This document shows, piece by piece, positions 48,257 to 59,490 of a stretch of 64,000 nt of DNA. The notes beneath the pieces were generated by a model. It made no database searches. It had not been told where the DNA came from and saw nothing but the letters and a program-made list of their open reading frames with translations. The stretch spans positions 2,232,001-2,296,000 of the forward strand of contig CM022371.1 of assembly GCA_011800155.1 (NCBI GenBank). The letters are read 5' to 3'. The number at the start of each line of letters is the position of its first letter. Position 1 is the stretch's first letter. A program made the position numbers and the translations under genes. The DNA comes from Flammulina velutipes (taxonomy: Eukaryota; Basidiomycota; Agaricomycetes; Agaricales; Physalacriaceae).

Positions 48257-49507
48257 TCAAAATTTGAGGTATTTCATCTCGCCGGCGGCTTTCCGGACAC
48301 GGTTCATGAACGCCAATCCCTCCTTGGCTTCGTCGATCTCCTCTATGAGTATTAAGTCGACGCCGGCTCGTTCTAGGGAGAGCAGTCCGTCGAAGAGTCT
48401 TTGAGCAGCGAGTGCTGGATCACTGGAAGAGCCTAGAGAAAAACGATGCCATGATGTTCCGTCCTCCGGTAAATTGGCTCGGCCCAAAGGAGAATCAGTC
48501 GGTGATATGACCCCAACTTTAAGCGTGGAGGTCGCATCGACGTGATTATAAGAGCGAAGGGACCTGAGAAACGTTTGTCCGTCCAAGATTTGCGAATCTT
48601 CTGAGGGCGGAGAGGCGGTGAACAGTAGCGTGACTGGCACAGCAGGAGAATAGTGCCTGTACTTCATGCCAGGGGTTGTAGGCGCCTCCTCCATCTTTTC
48701 GTCAATGTAATCACGACGATGAACCAGTACTTGAGTTTTTGAATCCATATCCTGGTCTAACACTCGTTGTATATCCTCAACAGTGACACCTCCCGGCCGC
48801 AAGATTCTGATATGGCCATCTGGTTGAAGGCCATCGACGACTGTACTCTCCAGACCAACCTGGCACGGCCCGCCATCCAAAATGATACCCAATTTGCCAT
48901 TTAGATCGCGAAAGACATGTTCCGCACGCGTTGGGCTAGGTTTCCCGGAGGAATTGGCACTTGGTGCAGCAAGAGGTGAGCCCGTAAGGGCGATGAGAGC
49001 TCGCGCAACAGGGTGGGACGGCATCCTGATTGCCACACTAGGCTGATTGGCGGTGATGATTGAGGGTATGATGTCAGAATTACTAGGAAACAGGAGAGTC
49101 AACGGGCCTGGCCAGAAGTGATCTATGAGGACTTTGTAGGTGGGAGGAAGAGAGAAGGAAGCGGGAATGATGGAGTTCAGCATCTTAGTAGAAGATACAT
49201 GCACTATCAGAGGATTGTCGGATGGGCGGCCTTTTGTAGTGAATATCCGTGCGGATGCGACAGCGTTCAGTGCGAGGGCACCAAGACCATAGACTGTCTC
49301 TGTTGGAAATGCGACTGGCTGTAGCTCGCGGAGCTGAATCGAGGCTGACTGGAGGGCTTGAAGAGTCGCGGGCGATGTTATGGTAGGTTCTGCATCTGGA
49401 GATGAAGGGAATGAGATGGTTGCAGGATCACAGAGCAGTAACTTTGTGGTGTTGGCGGCCATTCTGTACAATTTTGACAAAGGTACTTGCTTCAATGCAG
49501 CGCTCAT
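48257..49507 (-). CDS. SUA5: Threonylcarbamoyl-AMP synthase SUA5
   Basis: Makes threonylcarbamoyl-AMP from threonine, bicarbonate and ATP for t6A37 modification of tRNAs reading ANN codons. A single exon of 416 residues, unusual here. The YrdC domain shows AFPTETVYGLGALALNAVAS, IFTTKGRPSDNPLIVHVSS, FWPGPLTLLFPS, VAIRMPSHPVARALIALTGS, PLAAPSANSSGKPSPTRAEH and GLESTVVDG. The linker follows with RPGGVTVEDIQRVL and PTTPGMKYRHYSP. The C-terminal Sua5 domain ends RVRKAAGEMKYLKF. The start at 49507 gives a 15-residue leader (MSAALKQVPLSKLYR) before a second ATG at 49462 (MAANTTKLLL). An extended frame further upstream begins with TTG and was not used. Confidence 0.93.
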   Translation of the reverse strand: MSAALKQVPLSKLYRMAANTTKLLLCDPATISFPSSPDAEPTITSPATLQALQSASIQLRELQPVAFPTETVYGLGALALNAVASARIFTTKGRPSDNPLIVHVSSTKMLNSIIPASFSLPPTYKVLIDHFWPGPLTLLFPSNSDIIPSIITANQPSVAIRMPSHPVARALIALTGSPLAAPSANSSGKPSPTRAEHVFRDLNGKLGIILDGGPCQVGLESTVVDGLQPDGHIRILRPGGVTVEDIQRVLDQDMDSKTQVLVHRRDYIDEKMEEAPTTPGMKYRHYSPAVPVTLLFTASPPSEDSQILDGQTFLRSLRSYNHVDATSTLKVGVISPTDSPLGRANLPEDGTSWHRFSLGSSSDPALAAQRLFDGLLSLERAGVDLILIEEIDEAKEGLAFMNRVRKAAGEMKYLKF

Positions 49508-49590
49508 GGAAATGTGACCAGTCAAAAAGTTTTGCTTTGTCCGTGTTTGTCAGGAGGCCCATATTGCGAGCAAAGCGTTGGCAAAAGAAT

Positions 49591-49999
49591 CTACTGTTTT
49601 AAGGTTACTGGCATGTTCAGACCTACTCTTCGAGCGGTGGCCTCAATCCTCTCTTCACCGGTCAGGTCGATAAGCGGGTTGTACCGGTCAAGCAGCTCCT
49701 GGAGAACGTTGAGCAGCAGTAACATGAGAATGAGATATAACGTACCTTGTGTCTCCGCTGGGCCTCTAGGAATGCTACAGAGGCCTTGACCCGTTCGACA
49801 ACGCGTTCACCACCCGCTTCCCGTGCTTTGGAGAGCACTACTCGGAAATTGGCCGATAGCGGCGTAACGACACTCGTTTTTGTAGGAGACTGTTCGTATT
49901 AGCCACTTGCATATACTACGGCACACGGTTGCTCACGCATTTGCTCAATTCTCTCAGTACAGAGCGGTACGTGCGAGCAACGACATGAGGGGACGCCAT
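49591..49999 (-). CDS. FMC1-like mitochondrial ATP synthase assembly factor (LYR family)
   Basis: Three short exons give about 105 residues: MASPHVVARTYRSVLRELSK, then VVTPLSANFRVVLSKAREAG and VERVKASVAFLEAQRRHKEL, then LDRYNPLIDLTGEERIEATA and RRVGLNMPV, with TAG at 49591-49593. FMC1 helps fold and assemble the F1 sector through Atp12 under heat stress. The family hallmarks are the N-terminal YRxxLREL helix, the RRHKELLDRYNPL segment and the RRVGLNMP ending. The Leu of the LYR motif is replaced by Thr (TYR). It is below the length most ORF callers keep. 83 bp separate its 3' end from the SUA5 start, on the same strand. Confidence 0.8.
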
Positions 50000-50137
50000 C
50001 AAGGAGGAAATGTTGTGACCGACCTCACGTGCACTGTCACACGACAATCATAACTTGACTCTTTGCCACATTGACTCGGCAATGTATATCGAACAATGGC
50101 CCGCTGTGGCCTATGCTGGCTGTCGATTGACCCTCTC

Positions 50138-50144
50138 TATAAAT
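50138..50144 (+). promoter_or_regulatory. TATA box of the RRM gene
   Basis: TATAAAT is 63 nt upstream of the ATG at 50207, within a C/T-rich context. Position inferred. Confidence 0.45.
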
Positions 50145-50206
50145 GGTCCCCTAACCTGCTTCAGTCCCGCTCGTTGTTCGCTTCTCACTTGACTTTGAGA
50201 TAATTT

Positions 50207-51282
50207 ATGGCGCGCTCTGGACGAACTACGACTCCATCGAAGCGGCTAGGCATACCTGCCAGAGCCCTCAAGGTGCGTTTACTTGTCCTGTCTGTCTTTG
50301 CGAACCATCTAATATTCAAAATAGTGTTTTGCCAACGCGTGGTTTCGCCACGGCACTTGTAAACGTTCGCGACGGTCGCTCCTAGGCAGGTCCTGGAACT
50401 CGTCCAACTCGAGCGCGTCCTCCGCCGCATCGTCTGAGACGAGCTTTTGTAGCTACAAAGTCGATATCGTTAGAAGCTCTGTGAAGAGACAGATCGTACA
50501 ACTGCGCAGGGCTAGTTCCAAAACCCGCTTTTTGTCGCAACACCGTCCAATCCGTCCCACGAGTCCCCCTCCGGCGCCCCCTGTTCCAGTCTCCGTTGGT
50601 CTGGTCGCCGATGAGCAGCTATTGAGGGAGGATCTTTGTCCAGAGGCGAAAATCATCTATGTTGGGAACGTAAGTTCTTGCCTCGTCCGTGCGTAATCAA
50701 CGAAAATGACACATGGATAGATTACTCATGGCATGACCAATGCCATGGTAAAGGATTTCTTCGAGCGTACTTGTGGATCCGTGGTGTCCGCTCGCATTCG
50801 CTGTGCAGGAGGCTCCGCAGAAATGCTAGCAAAGCATGCCGAAAGCAGCACCTATTATGCCGTCGTAAACTTCAAGCATAGAGCCAGCGCTGTTTCAGCT
50901 ATGAACATCCCGGAAAGCCAAATGTTTCTGAATAAGGTCCCCATCGTCGTAGGTTTGCGAGTTCTTGTGTTGGTACTAATACTAACTTGATCTCTACAGG
51001 CCGCACTCTCCCCTTGTGTCCTCCCTCACTTCACAAGTTGGATCTCAGGCAAGCTATCTGGTGAACATCGATGGACATCCGATTAACGGCTACTTTAGGC
51101 TACCTGGCCAAGAACAATGGTAATCCTGTTGAGCCTCAGAAGCCAAAGCTAACTGCGTAAGGCCATTGCATCGTCCTTCAGGTACTCTTCGCTGATACAC
51201 ATGCAGGCTACAAAGTGCGTCAACAGAAGTTGACATTAGCGCCTCTTCCCTTATCGCAAAAATACCGGGCCACTTTGCTTAA
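50207..51282 (+). CDS. RRM-domain protein, possibly mitochondrial
   Basis: Five or six exons. The N-terminal 110 residues are rich in Arg, Ser and Lys with few acids, which could be a mitochondrial presequence or a disordered RNA-binding arm. The RRM follows: AKIIYVGN as RNP2, MVKDFFERTCGSVVSARIRC, then SSTYYAVVNFKHRASAVSAM as RNP1 region and strand 3. The 3' part is less certain. My model joins PIV to AALSPCVLPHFTSWISGKLS, a further exon GYLAKNNGNPVEPQKPKLTA, and a last exon ending SASSLIAKIPGHFA at 51282. All these joins use GT donors and keep phase, but one intron is only about 38 bp. The first intron and the N-terminus are also not secure. Confidence 0.55.
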
Positions 51283-51680
51283 GCCCATGTACATCCAACG
51301 TATCATTATTACCATAGTTTGCTCTTCGTATACACTCTTTTTACGCGTGCAATGTATAAGACTGTTGTTATTTTGTTAGGAGTAAGCGGAACACATGTAC
51401 AAAGGACTCCGATGGGCCGCATTGTGATAGGCTCGTGTCCACCACCATCTTGTCTTACCTTGCCATTGTCAACGTCAACCAACAGTCGTTGCTCGTTGTA
51501 TGGGATCTTGTCGCCGCTACTGACGACGACGACGCCAAGAGGTGAGCTGACATCCAACCAGCCGTTGTCGACGTTCCCAACGCTGACAAAGGTGGCCTTC
51601 CAACACTTACTGAGTACTGATTGTTGCCAGTTTCAGAGTCCATTGACAGCCTGCCAGTGGTCCTGATAGACGTATAAAGT
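51283..51680. other. Intergenic region upstream of the degenerate helicase gene
   Basis: About 400 bp containing the RRM gene 3' UTR and the promoter of the next gene. Overlapping frames on both strands show no family similarity. A 5' UTR intron is possible but not demonstrable. Confidence 0.4.
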
Positions 51681-54600
51681 ATGGCAAGGAGCGCTGCACT
51701 CAATCCGGCATCGATGCCGTTCTTTCCTGGGAGCGTTCGTCCCAACGACGACGACAACAATTTCCCTTTCAAGCATCACTCGCGCGCGCTGCGCTCAGAC
51801 GAAATCCAACGATCCTCTGTATCCTCTGTATCCATATCTCCTACTGAGTATCGTACTGCAAGGTCGTCTCCCAGCCCGCCTCAGGAGGACTCCATGACCT
51901 TTCGAACTCCTTTTGACGGGCAACGTCGCTCACCATCTTTTCGCCAGGTCGATTCTACCAGGCCTTATCCACAGTTAGAGACTCGCATTCCACGCGAATC
52001 CACATTGCTGGGAACCCTAGAGGTGTTGCCAGAGGACAATGCATCGACTCCTGGACGGTCGGTCCCCGACAACAGCGCGCCGCTCTTTGCTCCTCAGCAG
52101 CATGCAAGGACACCGTTTGCAACGGCGCCAGTCAACGGCTCCTTTGTTCCCCCAATGTCGTCGTCGCCCGTCTCCTCTTCCTCCATCAATTCGTCCTCCG
52201 ACCACGCGCAATCGTTCGAGGCACAGATCAAAGCATCTCCCATGGTTCACGATCTACTTGACCGCTTGATTCGCTGCGAGTACACTACCAGAGACATCCA
52301 GCAAAATCTCGTTGACCTCAATCGCAAAGTCAATGTTCTTCTAGAGCGTTCCCTGGCTAATAATTCGCCCCTTCCCGCTCAGCCAGAATTCAAGGACCCG
52401 TTCTCCGGCAACGCTCTTCGACGCGGTAGCTACAACCAGCTCCCAGGTGGTGCCCACCTTGGCCCACGCCCTTCCATTGGCAATATCGCTCCCAACCAGA
52501 CTCCACCCAACGACGACATTACTACGATTTCCCAACGTTTAAACACACTCACTTCTTCCGTCGGGCAGCTTCTGGCCTTGCAAACTCAGCAGGCTCAGGC
52601 TCCCGCACTCACTCCCATTTCGGGCCTTCCAAATATGTCCCACAATGGTATAATGGGCTCCAAATCCCATACACCTCCTAGCCTTGACTTTGGTCCCCCG
52701 TCTGGCGCTCTCTCGCGCGGTCTGCCAAACCGTCCCGACATTCGCCCCTCGCCACGTCTTCCAAACCCACCCATGCGTACTTGGTCCACCGGAAACATCG
52801 ATCTTCCCGTGAGACCTCTCGATAATGTGGGACGTGGAGACAACTTCTTAGGTATTCGCCCTCCTCCAGATGGCAATCTGGGTCGTCCTGATGGATTTCC
52901 GCGCGACAAACGTCGCTCCGTCTCCGGACTGATGAGACGTGATTCAGCGAGTGTACGCCTCATGTTTCGCCGTGCGAAACCTGTCTGACACAATGTATTC
53001 CTACAGACCTTGACCACTGTTGATGACGCCGGTCCCACCCGTGAAGCAGGACCAGTGGTTACCAAATGGGAGCAACTGACACTAGAACCAGAACTGTATA
53101 CCTCGCTCAACAAGTTTGGGTTAGTTAATTTCATCTGTTGATCGTGATTCATCCTGATGTGCTTTGCAGCGTGGGGCCTCCAAATAAAATTCAGCAGCGC
53201 GCGCTACCTTTCTTACTGCGTGGGGCCGACATCATTGCTCAGGCTCCCCCCACCCAGGAGCGCATAGCTGCTTATGTGATTCCTGCACTCCAAGTTGCTC
53301 TCACAAACCGAGATGCGGTGAATCCGGTGGTGCTCCTCATTTCGACGACAGTTGATCAAGCCACCCAAGCTCACCGTATGATCCGAGACTTGGGATCACA
53401 CATTGGCGTCAGATCTGCCTTGATCGCTGGGGCCATGGGAGATTTCGTGCAAGAGCTTCAACTTGCGGTTCAGACTAAGCCGCAGATCGTTTGCGGTACT
53501 CCTCAGAAACTCCACGCGGCCTTCTCGTCAGTCAATGGATTGAAGGGCTCAGATGTACGCTTCCTCGTACTTGACGAGGTCGACCAGTTGATTGCTCGCA
53601 ACATGCATGAATCTGTGTTTAGCATTGTCAAGCTCATCCCCAGTGCCAGAAGCCGGCCTCCAGCTTCAAGCTCCCCCACGAACGGATCGACAGATGGTCC
53701 TTCCATTACTGATTCGCCGGTCACTGGCCCCGCTAGGAAGATGTCTGCCATAGGCACTCCCATCCAACGCTCAGAAAGCCAAAGCCCGACGCTCGAAGAA
53801 AAGCGGCCTGCCAGTCCGATAGAGCGTCAGACTGCGCTGTTCTCCAACACGGTTCCTCAGGATGTTCTAAATCTAGCGACCGTCATCCAATTGAAGGACG
53901 CAGTCCGAGTTCTCGTCCGCAGAGATGGCACGGTGACTAACGTCGAGACTTCGCCCAACTTCCGCGGCCTTCGCCAGTATTATTTGTACTTGGCTTTTAC
54001 AGCTGGTGGCGGACGTTCGGATTCTATGGATGCCGGACTAGGAATCATCGGTTCTGGGCGGACTGCCTCAAGTGCTGAGAGTCTACAGGCGCGCGAGTGG
54101 AAGCTCGAGGCGCTTGCGGACATTCTTGAAGATGTTGAAATCTCACAGGCTCTCGTTCATGTCGGTGGCGTCGGCGCTTTGGACGCAGTGGTCTACAAAC
54201 TGGCTAGCAGAGGATTCGAGGCCATTCCACTGGTGAGTTATATGCTCGCTACTAGTTATTTTCCTAACGATAAAATCCATAGCATGGAGACATGAGCTCG
54301 GCCACGAAGCTCTCAGCCTTGAGCAAATTTAAGAGCAACCCTTCTGTCGTAATGCGTCAAGCTGCGCCTAAAGTGCTCGTCATTTACGATGTCCATGTTC
54401 AAGAGCTGAACCAGATTCCTCTCATCATAAACTATGGTGCGTATCACGCTCTCAATCTGAGCATGGTCTTTAATATATAGCAGATCTCCCCAAGGCTGTG
54501 GAAGAGTATACTCATCGTACTTCCCCAGCCGTGGCACCTAATAACTACACGCGCGGTGGCGTCATTATCAATTTTGTGACTGCCACTGGCGGCGACGTCG

Positions 54601-54786
54601 AAATGCTTCGATCTATCGAATGTTTCCATAAGTGAGGTACAATTACATATCTGTCGCCCATTTACTAACTGTGTTTCCTCTCTTTCTAGAATCAAATGTG
54701 TAAGTCATGTACATCCCACTTTCATTGCTAAAGCTGACTTGTTTTTTCAGCCTGAGGTTCCTCTTAGTCTTCGGGACATCGTTTAA
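51681..54786 (+). CDS. Degenerate eIF4A-like DEAD-box protein with long disordered N-terminus
   Basis: Exons 51681-52952, 53007-53119, 53170-54232, 54283-54436, 54484-54631, 54690-54699 and 54751-54786 give 931 residues. Residues 1 to about 425 are disordered, Ser/Pro-rich, with one short helix (TTRDIQQNLVDLNRKVNVLL). Residues about 445 to 931 follow eIF4A from the Q-motif region (GPPNKIQQRALPFLLRGADI) to the end (CFHKIKCPEVPLSLRDIV). The motif I position reads AQAPPTQER (485-493) with no GKT. Motif II is DEVD (597-600). The motif V position lacks ARG, and the HRxGRxxR motif is replaced by HRTSPAVAPNNY. A Ser/Pro-rich insert follows motif II. ATP binding and unwinding are therefore very unlikely; an RNA or protein scaffold is possible. 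Confidence 0.82.
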
Positions 54787-55146
54787 ACTGGTGAACTGTG
54801 ATCTTGTATCCCTATTGCACATTGCTCTATTCGCTCTTCGCTAACGCCTATCATACTCGCACGCTCTATACCCTTCCCTCCCAGATTGTTTCATTACTAG
54901 TTCATGCGCTCCTGATCCACCACTGTATAGCAAGCTCTCTCTCTTTTCTCATTCACAGGATTGTCCAAATTTCCTTACCACGGACAGTACTTCTTTGTAC
55001 CATCTACTACTTTAACTGGTCATTGTCAATGTATGTTTAGATAACAACGCGCCGTTTATGTAAGGCTGGACGGGAAGTCCCACGGTGCGGCTTGTTCTTT
55101 CACCACCATCTCCCTTGCATCGTGGTACCAGCACTCGCCGTTTACG
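54787..55146. other. Intergenic region between the degenerate helicase and the RdRP
   Basis: About 360 bp between two genes on the same strand. It is C/T-rich and has no recognisable element or gene. Confidence 0.4.
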
Positions 55147-58100
55147 ATGAACATAAACATTCGAGGCTTGCCTGACATCGTTACCAAATACGATGTCACA
55201 AAAGAACTCGCCAAAGTCATTCATTCCAATGAATTCCATCCCACTCACGATGAGCAATCTCCAGACGTCCAAAGGTTGATGAACTTTCAGGTCGTCCTCA
55301 ATATCAACGAGCACTATGGCGGCTTTCGTAACGATGGCACTGGAACGTTGACCATGCCGAACGCCGAAGTCGGGAAACGCTTCCTGGACTGGGTCAAGAC
55401 GCGTCCAATCCACATGAAGGGCGAACAGAAACGGCAGAAGCTCAGATTTCACAGCGCTGGCTTCCCTCCCAAGCACACTGCCATGACACTCGAACGAACG
55501 CCGTACATCGACCCGGACATCGAAATTGAACACGAGGCCATCCTTGAGAAATTGCACGACGAGATACGCGTGGATACCGTCCAATTCGGCGTATACTACT
55601 ACTCTGTGTATTTTCCGAAAGGTCCTGCTCCCTCTCGCGAGTTCTCGATAGAGTGGCAAGGTCATTATATCACCGATTCGAAGAGCGCTTGGCTGTCTTT
55701 CCGATACGACCACAAGCTTATTCGCATCCGGGTGCGTCTCTTTATGCTATGCTGGTGATACCTTTTATAGTTTCTTTGTGAAGTTGACGGCGGGCGATAA
55801 TGAAGCTTACGATATTCACATCAACTTTTCCAGCATCAGGAAGATCGGCGGAGGCTACGATGGGAAACCCTGTTTGTTTTAGCATTGACTTTGGAATTTA
55901 GCATTCTAACGCGTCGATATAGATCTATGCTTCGACCTCATCACCCCACCTACTTTTGAATGTATCAACATTTATCACGAAGACGGGGAAAAGGCCAAAT
56001 TGCGTGTGGGATCCGTACATCCGGGGCACGAAGCAGTTGCGCCATACGCTAGTCAGCTGCGCCTCTTGCTCTTCGATGACAAGGCATACCTTCCAAAGTT
56101 CAAGAACCTATGCGATGTGGCAAATCTATCGAGCCTATTCCGAATCCTCCCCTCCAAATTTCTCATCGCAGCCAGTGCACAATTGCAGTTCTTCAGCGCA
56201 AAGACTCTGTACAAGATCAGGAAAACTATTGCGAAATTTGACTGGGCAGTGGCATTCCAGCTTGAGGCCCTTCTTCTCAATGGACGGTTGATCACTCGGG
56301 ACTTTCATGTTCTGCTTCCTAGGATCGACGAAATATGCAAGCAGCATTCCTCGGCGTACGCCGGTGATCTGCTTATAAAATTCAGCGTAGAGCTAGAGCA
56401 AAGGGATACACCTGGTAAGGTTGCCCAAGATGCTCCGCTTGTGTTCTTCGACCGCGTTCGTCGTGACTTCGTTTACGAGGCTACGAAGCTATCTTCTGGT
56501 CATTTTCTTTGCTGTCACGTCACTTTTACACCCACTCGCACAATCCTAGAAGGCCCATACGCTACTCAATCCAATCGAATCATCCGTCAATACGCTGATT
56601 ACGAGCACAACTTTATCAGAGTCGATTTCCGCGATGAGGATAGGCTGCAGTATCGTTGGGACCGCTCTGTCGATGGCGCGAGATTTGTGGATCAACGAGT
56701 AGGCGCAATTCTTCGAGAGGGTTTCACGCTTGGGGGAAGAGAGTTCAAGTTTCTGGCTTACTCTTCTTCAGCACTCAGAGAACATGCTGTATGGTTCTTG
56801 ACACCTTTCCAACACCATCTATATGGCAGAGTAGACGCCGATTTCATACGGACCAGTATTGGCAGCTTCCAGGGAACTGTCCTCATGCATCAGCCCTCGA
56901 AATTGGCAGCACGACTCGGACAAGCGTTCACGGCTACAGATCCATCTGTCAGGATTAAACGCGACCAATGGGAAGAAGTGGAGGATGTTGCAGGATCTAA
57001 GAAGTACGTTCATACAGATGGTGCTGGAACAATATCCCAGTCTCTAGCCGACGAAATCTGGCGACAGCTCTGTCGGGATCGTAGGGACCATGGAATGTAT
57101 TCTATCAAACCATCTGCAGTGAGGACTTTATTTTGTCCAACTTGGCAGTATCTAATCCTTTCAGTACCAAATCCGATTCCTCGGTTTCAAAGGTGTCGTA
57201 GCCGTGGATAAGACGCTCGATGATTCTCCTATACGCATGCGCTTGCGCCCCAGTATGGGGAAGTTCGACGTTGGAGACGAAGTCAAGGCAGAGGCGGACA
57301 TTGAAATCGCACGAGCGTTTGATAGGCCCAATGCTTGTTATCTCAACAGGTGTGCATATACAACTTAGCTCTTCTAGATACAAATGTTTAAATTGTTTTC
57401 ATAGAGCACTCATCATGGTTCTCGAGGATCAGCACGTTTCGTTCCCCGTCTTCGACAAGCTGCAAGATGCCGCTTTACTAGAAGCACGTACCATCAGAGA
57501 CTCGTTGGACAACTTCACGCAGCTGCTTCAATCACACTCACTCGGCTACGGATTCCGTCTTCCTACCATCCTAGAGAAGCTCAAAGCAATCGGATACGAG
57601 CTTCCACCCAATCCAGTGAAAGAGGGTCTCAATCCATTTCTCGAGCAACTTAGACAGGTTGCCTCATTTGATGCGCAACGGGATATCAAACACCAGGCCA
57701 GGATACCCATCCCAGGGAGTTTCAAGCTGGTTGGCGTACCTGATGAAGGACCAACATACGAAGGGAAGGAGGGCTACGAAAACATCTTTTGCTTAGCAGA
57801 AGGTCGCATAGCTGCATGCGTGCAGAACCATGGAGAACAACCAGTCTGGTTAGAGGGCGCATGTACAATTTCTAGAAGTCCAATCGCTCACATCGGGGAT
57901 GGTGAGGTCTCGGTTTATCATCTGCCTTTCTCTAATTCGAACTCTGTAGTCCAACGCGTCTTTGCAATGAAACCTCCAGATGACCGTTTTTGCGCCTTCT
58001 CGCATCTTGTCAATGTTGTCGTGATCCCTATCAAAGGTTTGTCTTCGTTCTAATTTCTGACAGTGACAGTGCATTCCGTTAACAACCTTGTAGGAAGACG

Positions 58101-59439
58101 ACCATTATCTTCTTGTTTAGGTGGAGGAGATCTTGATGGGTATGCTATAATCTCATGTCTTTCACTATAGCTTCATTAATGCTTCATATTTCAGAGACCA
58201 ATACGACATCATTATGGAGCCTGATCTTCTACCTTCAGAAAAAGAGGAACCAGCAGAGTATGATTCTTGTGGGACTTACGAATTACCGGACGATCGAGAG
58301 TGCGATGTAAACGACATCTGCCAATTTATCGTTAACTATATCAACTCGGATGTTTTGGTGAGTACCCTCAAGACGAAAAAGTTCAAAGCTTACTCTACTC
58401 GTAGGGATTGCTCTCCGATCGCCTATTGATTATAGCTGGTACGTTACTCGTTCAATGTTAATCCATAACCTTGATCTCACTATTTCATCCAGATCAATCA
58501 ACGGTGAGCACTTTCCACTACAATCTTGGTCTATTTTGACAAATGGCGCAGGTCGGAATGCGTGATACAGATTGCAAAAAGCTGGCTACTTTGTGTTCAC
58601 AGGTGCGTGCGTATATTCAAAAAAAATTTAGCAGTTTTCAAGCCGATTGGCAGGCCGTGGACTACCCCAAAAATGGAATCCCTGTAGACATCGAGGACAA
58701 TCGCCTTCCCAAAACTCTGATACGATGTAAGCCTGACTGGCACGCTGCTGAGGTAGTGAACCCGCGAAAGACAGATTACTACCGTTCAGAGCGTGTGCTG
58801 GGAAAGCTGTACCGGAAAATCGCGCTCGATGAAGTACCTCCCAATACAGAGCTCGCCACAGCCTTGACATCCAAAGTCGATGATATCACGGAACGACTCA
58901 TCCGATACGTTCAACAAGGACTGATTGACTTCCAGCATCCTCCAAGCATTGATCTTTTTGTTACTACCCTTTTCCGGCGTTACGATTCCGAGCTACGCTT
59001 CATTCGAGCCACCCATACCATCTCCAACACCCCGGGTGTAATGCTCATTGAAGCGGAACTTGTTATCGGAATCATTCTCGCCAAGTGCACCCAACGGCGG
59101 GCTCGCCAAGACAGAATGTGGAAGATGCGAGTACATGTGGCGCAACTTATCAGGGAGGTCAAACACAAGCTTTTCCCGCTATCTCAGACAATCAGAGATA
59201 ACGGCGGGGATGAGCATGTCGATCCAGAAGAAGTAAGGGCGGGACTGAGTAGGGCTTGGTCGACATGGGAGTATGCTATGAAGAATGTCAATGAAGAAGG
59301 CGCAAAGAGCCTTGCTCTCGTCGCACTTGACGTCGTCTTCGACTGTCTCGAGAGACTAGGAATTCACTTTGAACCCGCGGTGCAGAAGAATAGGAAGAAT
59401 GGGAATTTCTTGGTAAATGGTGTATACGAGTCGGATTGA
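55147..59439 (+). CDS. Cellular RNA-dependent RNA polymerase (RNAi type)
   Basis: Eleven exons (55147-55731, 55784-55871, 55923-57118, 57165-57349, 57405-58036, 58094-58139, 58195-58357, 58405-58438, 58493-58503, 58552-58602, 58654-59439) give 1,258 residues. The family makes double-stranded RNA from aberrant transcripts to feed Dicer. Conserved parts include YLCFDLITPPTFE, HTDGAGTISQSLADEIW, YQIRFLGFKGVVAVDKTLDD, IRMRLRPSMGKF, ARIPIPGSFKLVGVPDEG, PLSSCLGGGDLDGDQYDII and LCSQAVDYPKNGIPV. The catalytic DLDGD is residues 908-912 and is intact. An intron falls between its Gly and last Asp. The N-terminus (MNINIRGLPDIVTKYDVTKE) looks like a degenerate RRM-type domain. It belongs to the RDR-alpha/QDE-1-like cellular family, not to viruses. 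Confidence 0.93.
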
Positions 59440-59490
59440 TTTAATAACGCAGTCTTTCGTGTTCTCTTTACACAGTCATGATTTACAAAT

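Noticed and set aside
48055..48404. Several short plus-strand frames over the SUA5 3' end
   Set aside because: Antisense to the conserved C-terminal domain of SUA5; no independent support.
49508..49525. Six-codon extension of SUA5
   Set aside because: It begins with TTG, not ATG.
51040..51110. Seventh GC-AG intron in the RRM gene (donor CAG|GCAAGC)
   Set aside because: A GT-donor model gives a longer consistent frame with a further exon, so the GC option is not needed.
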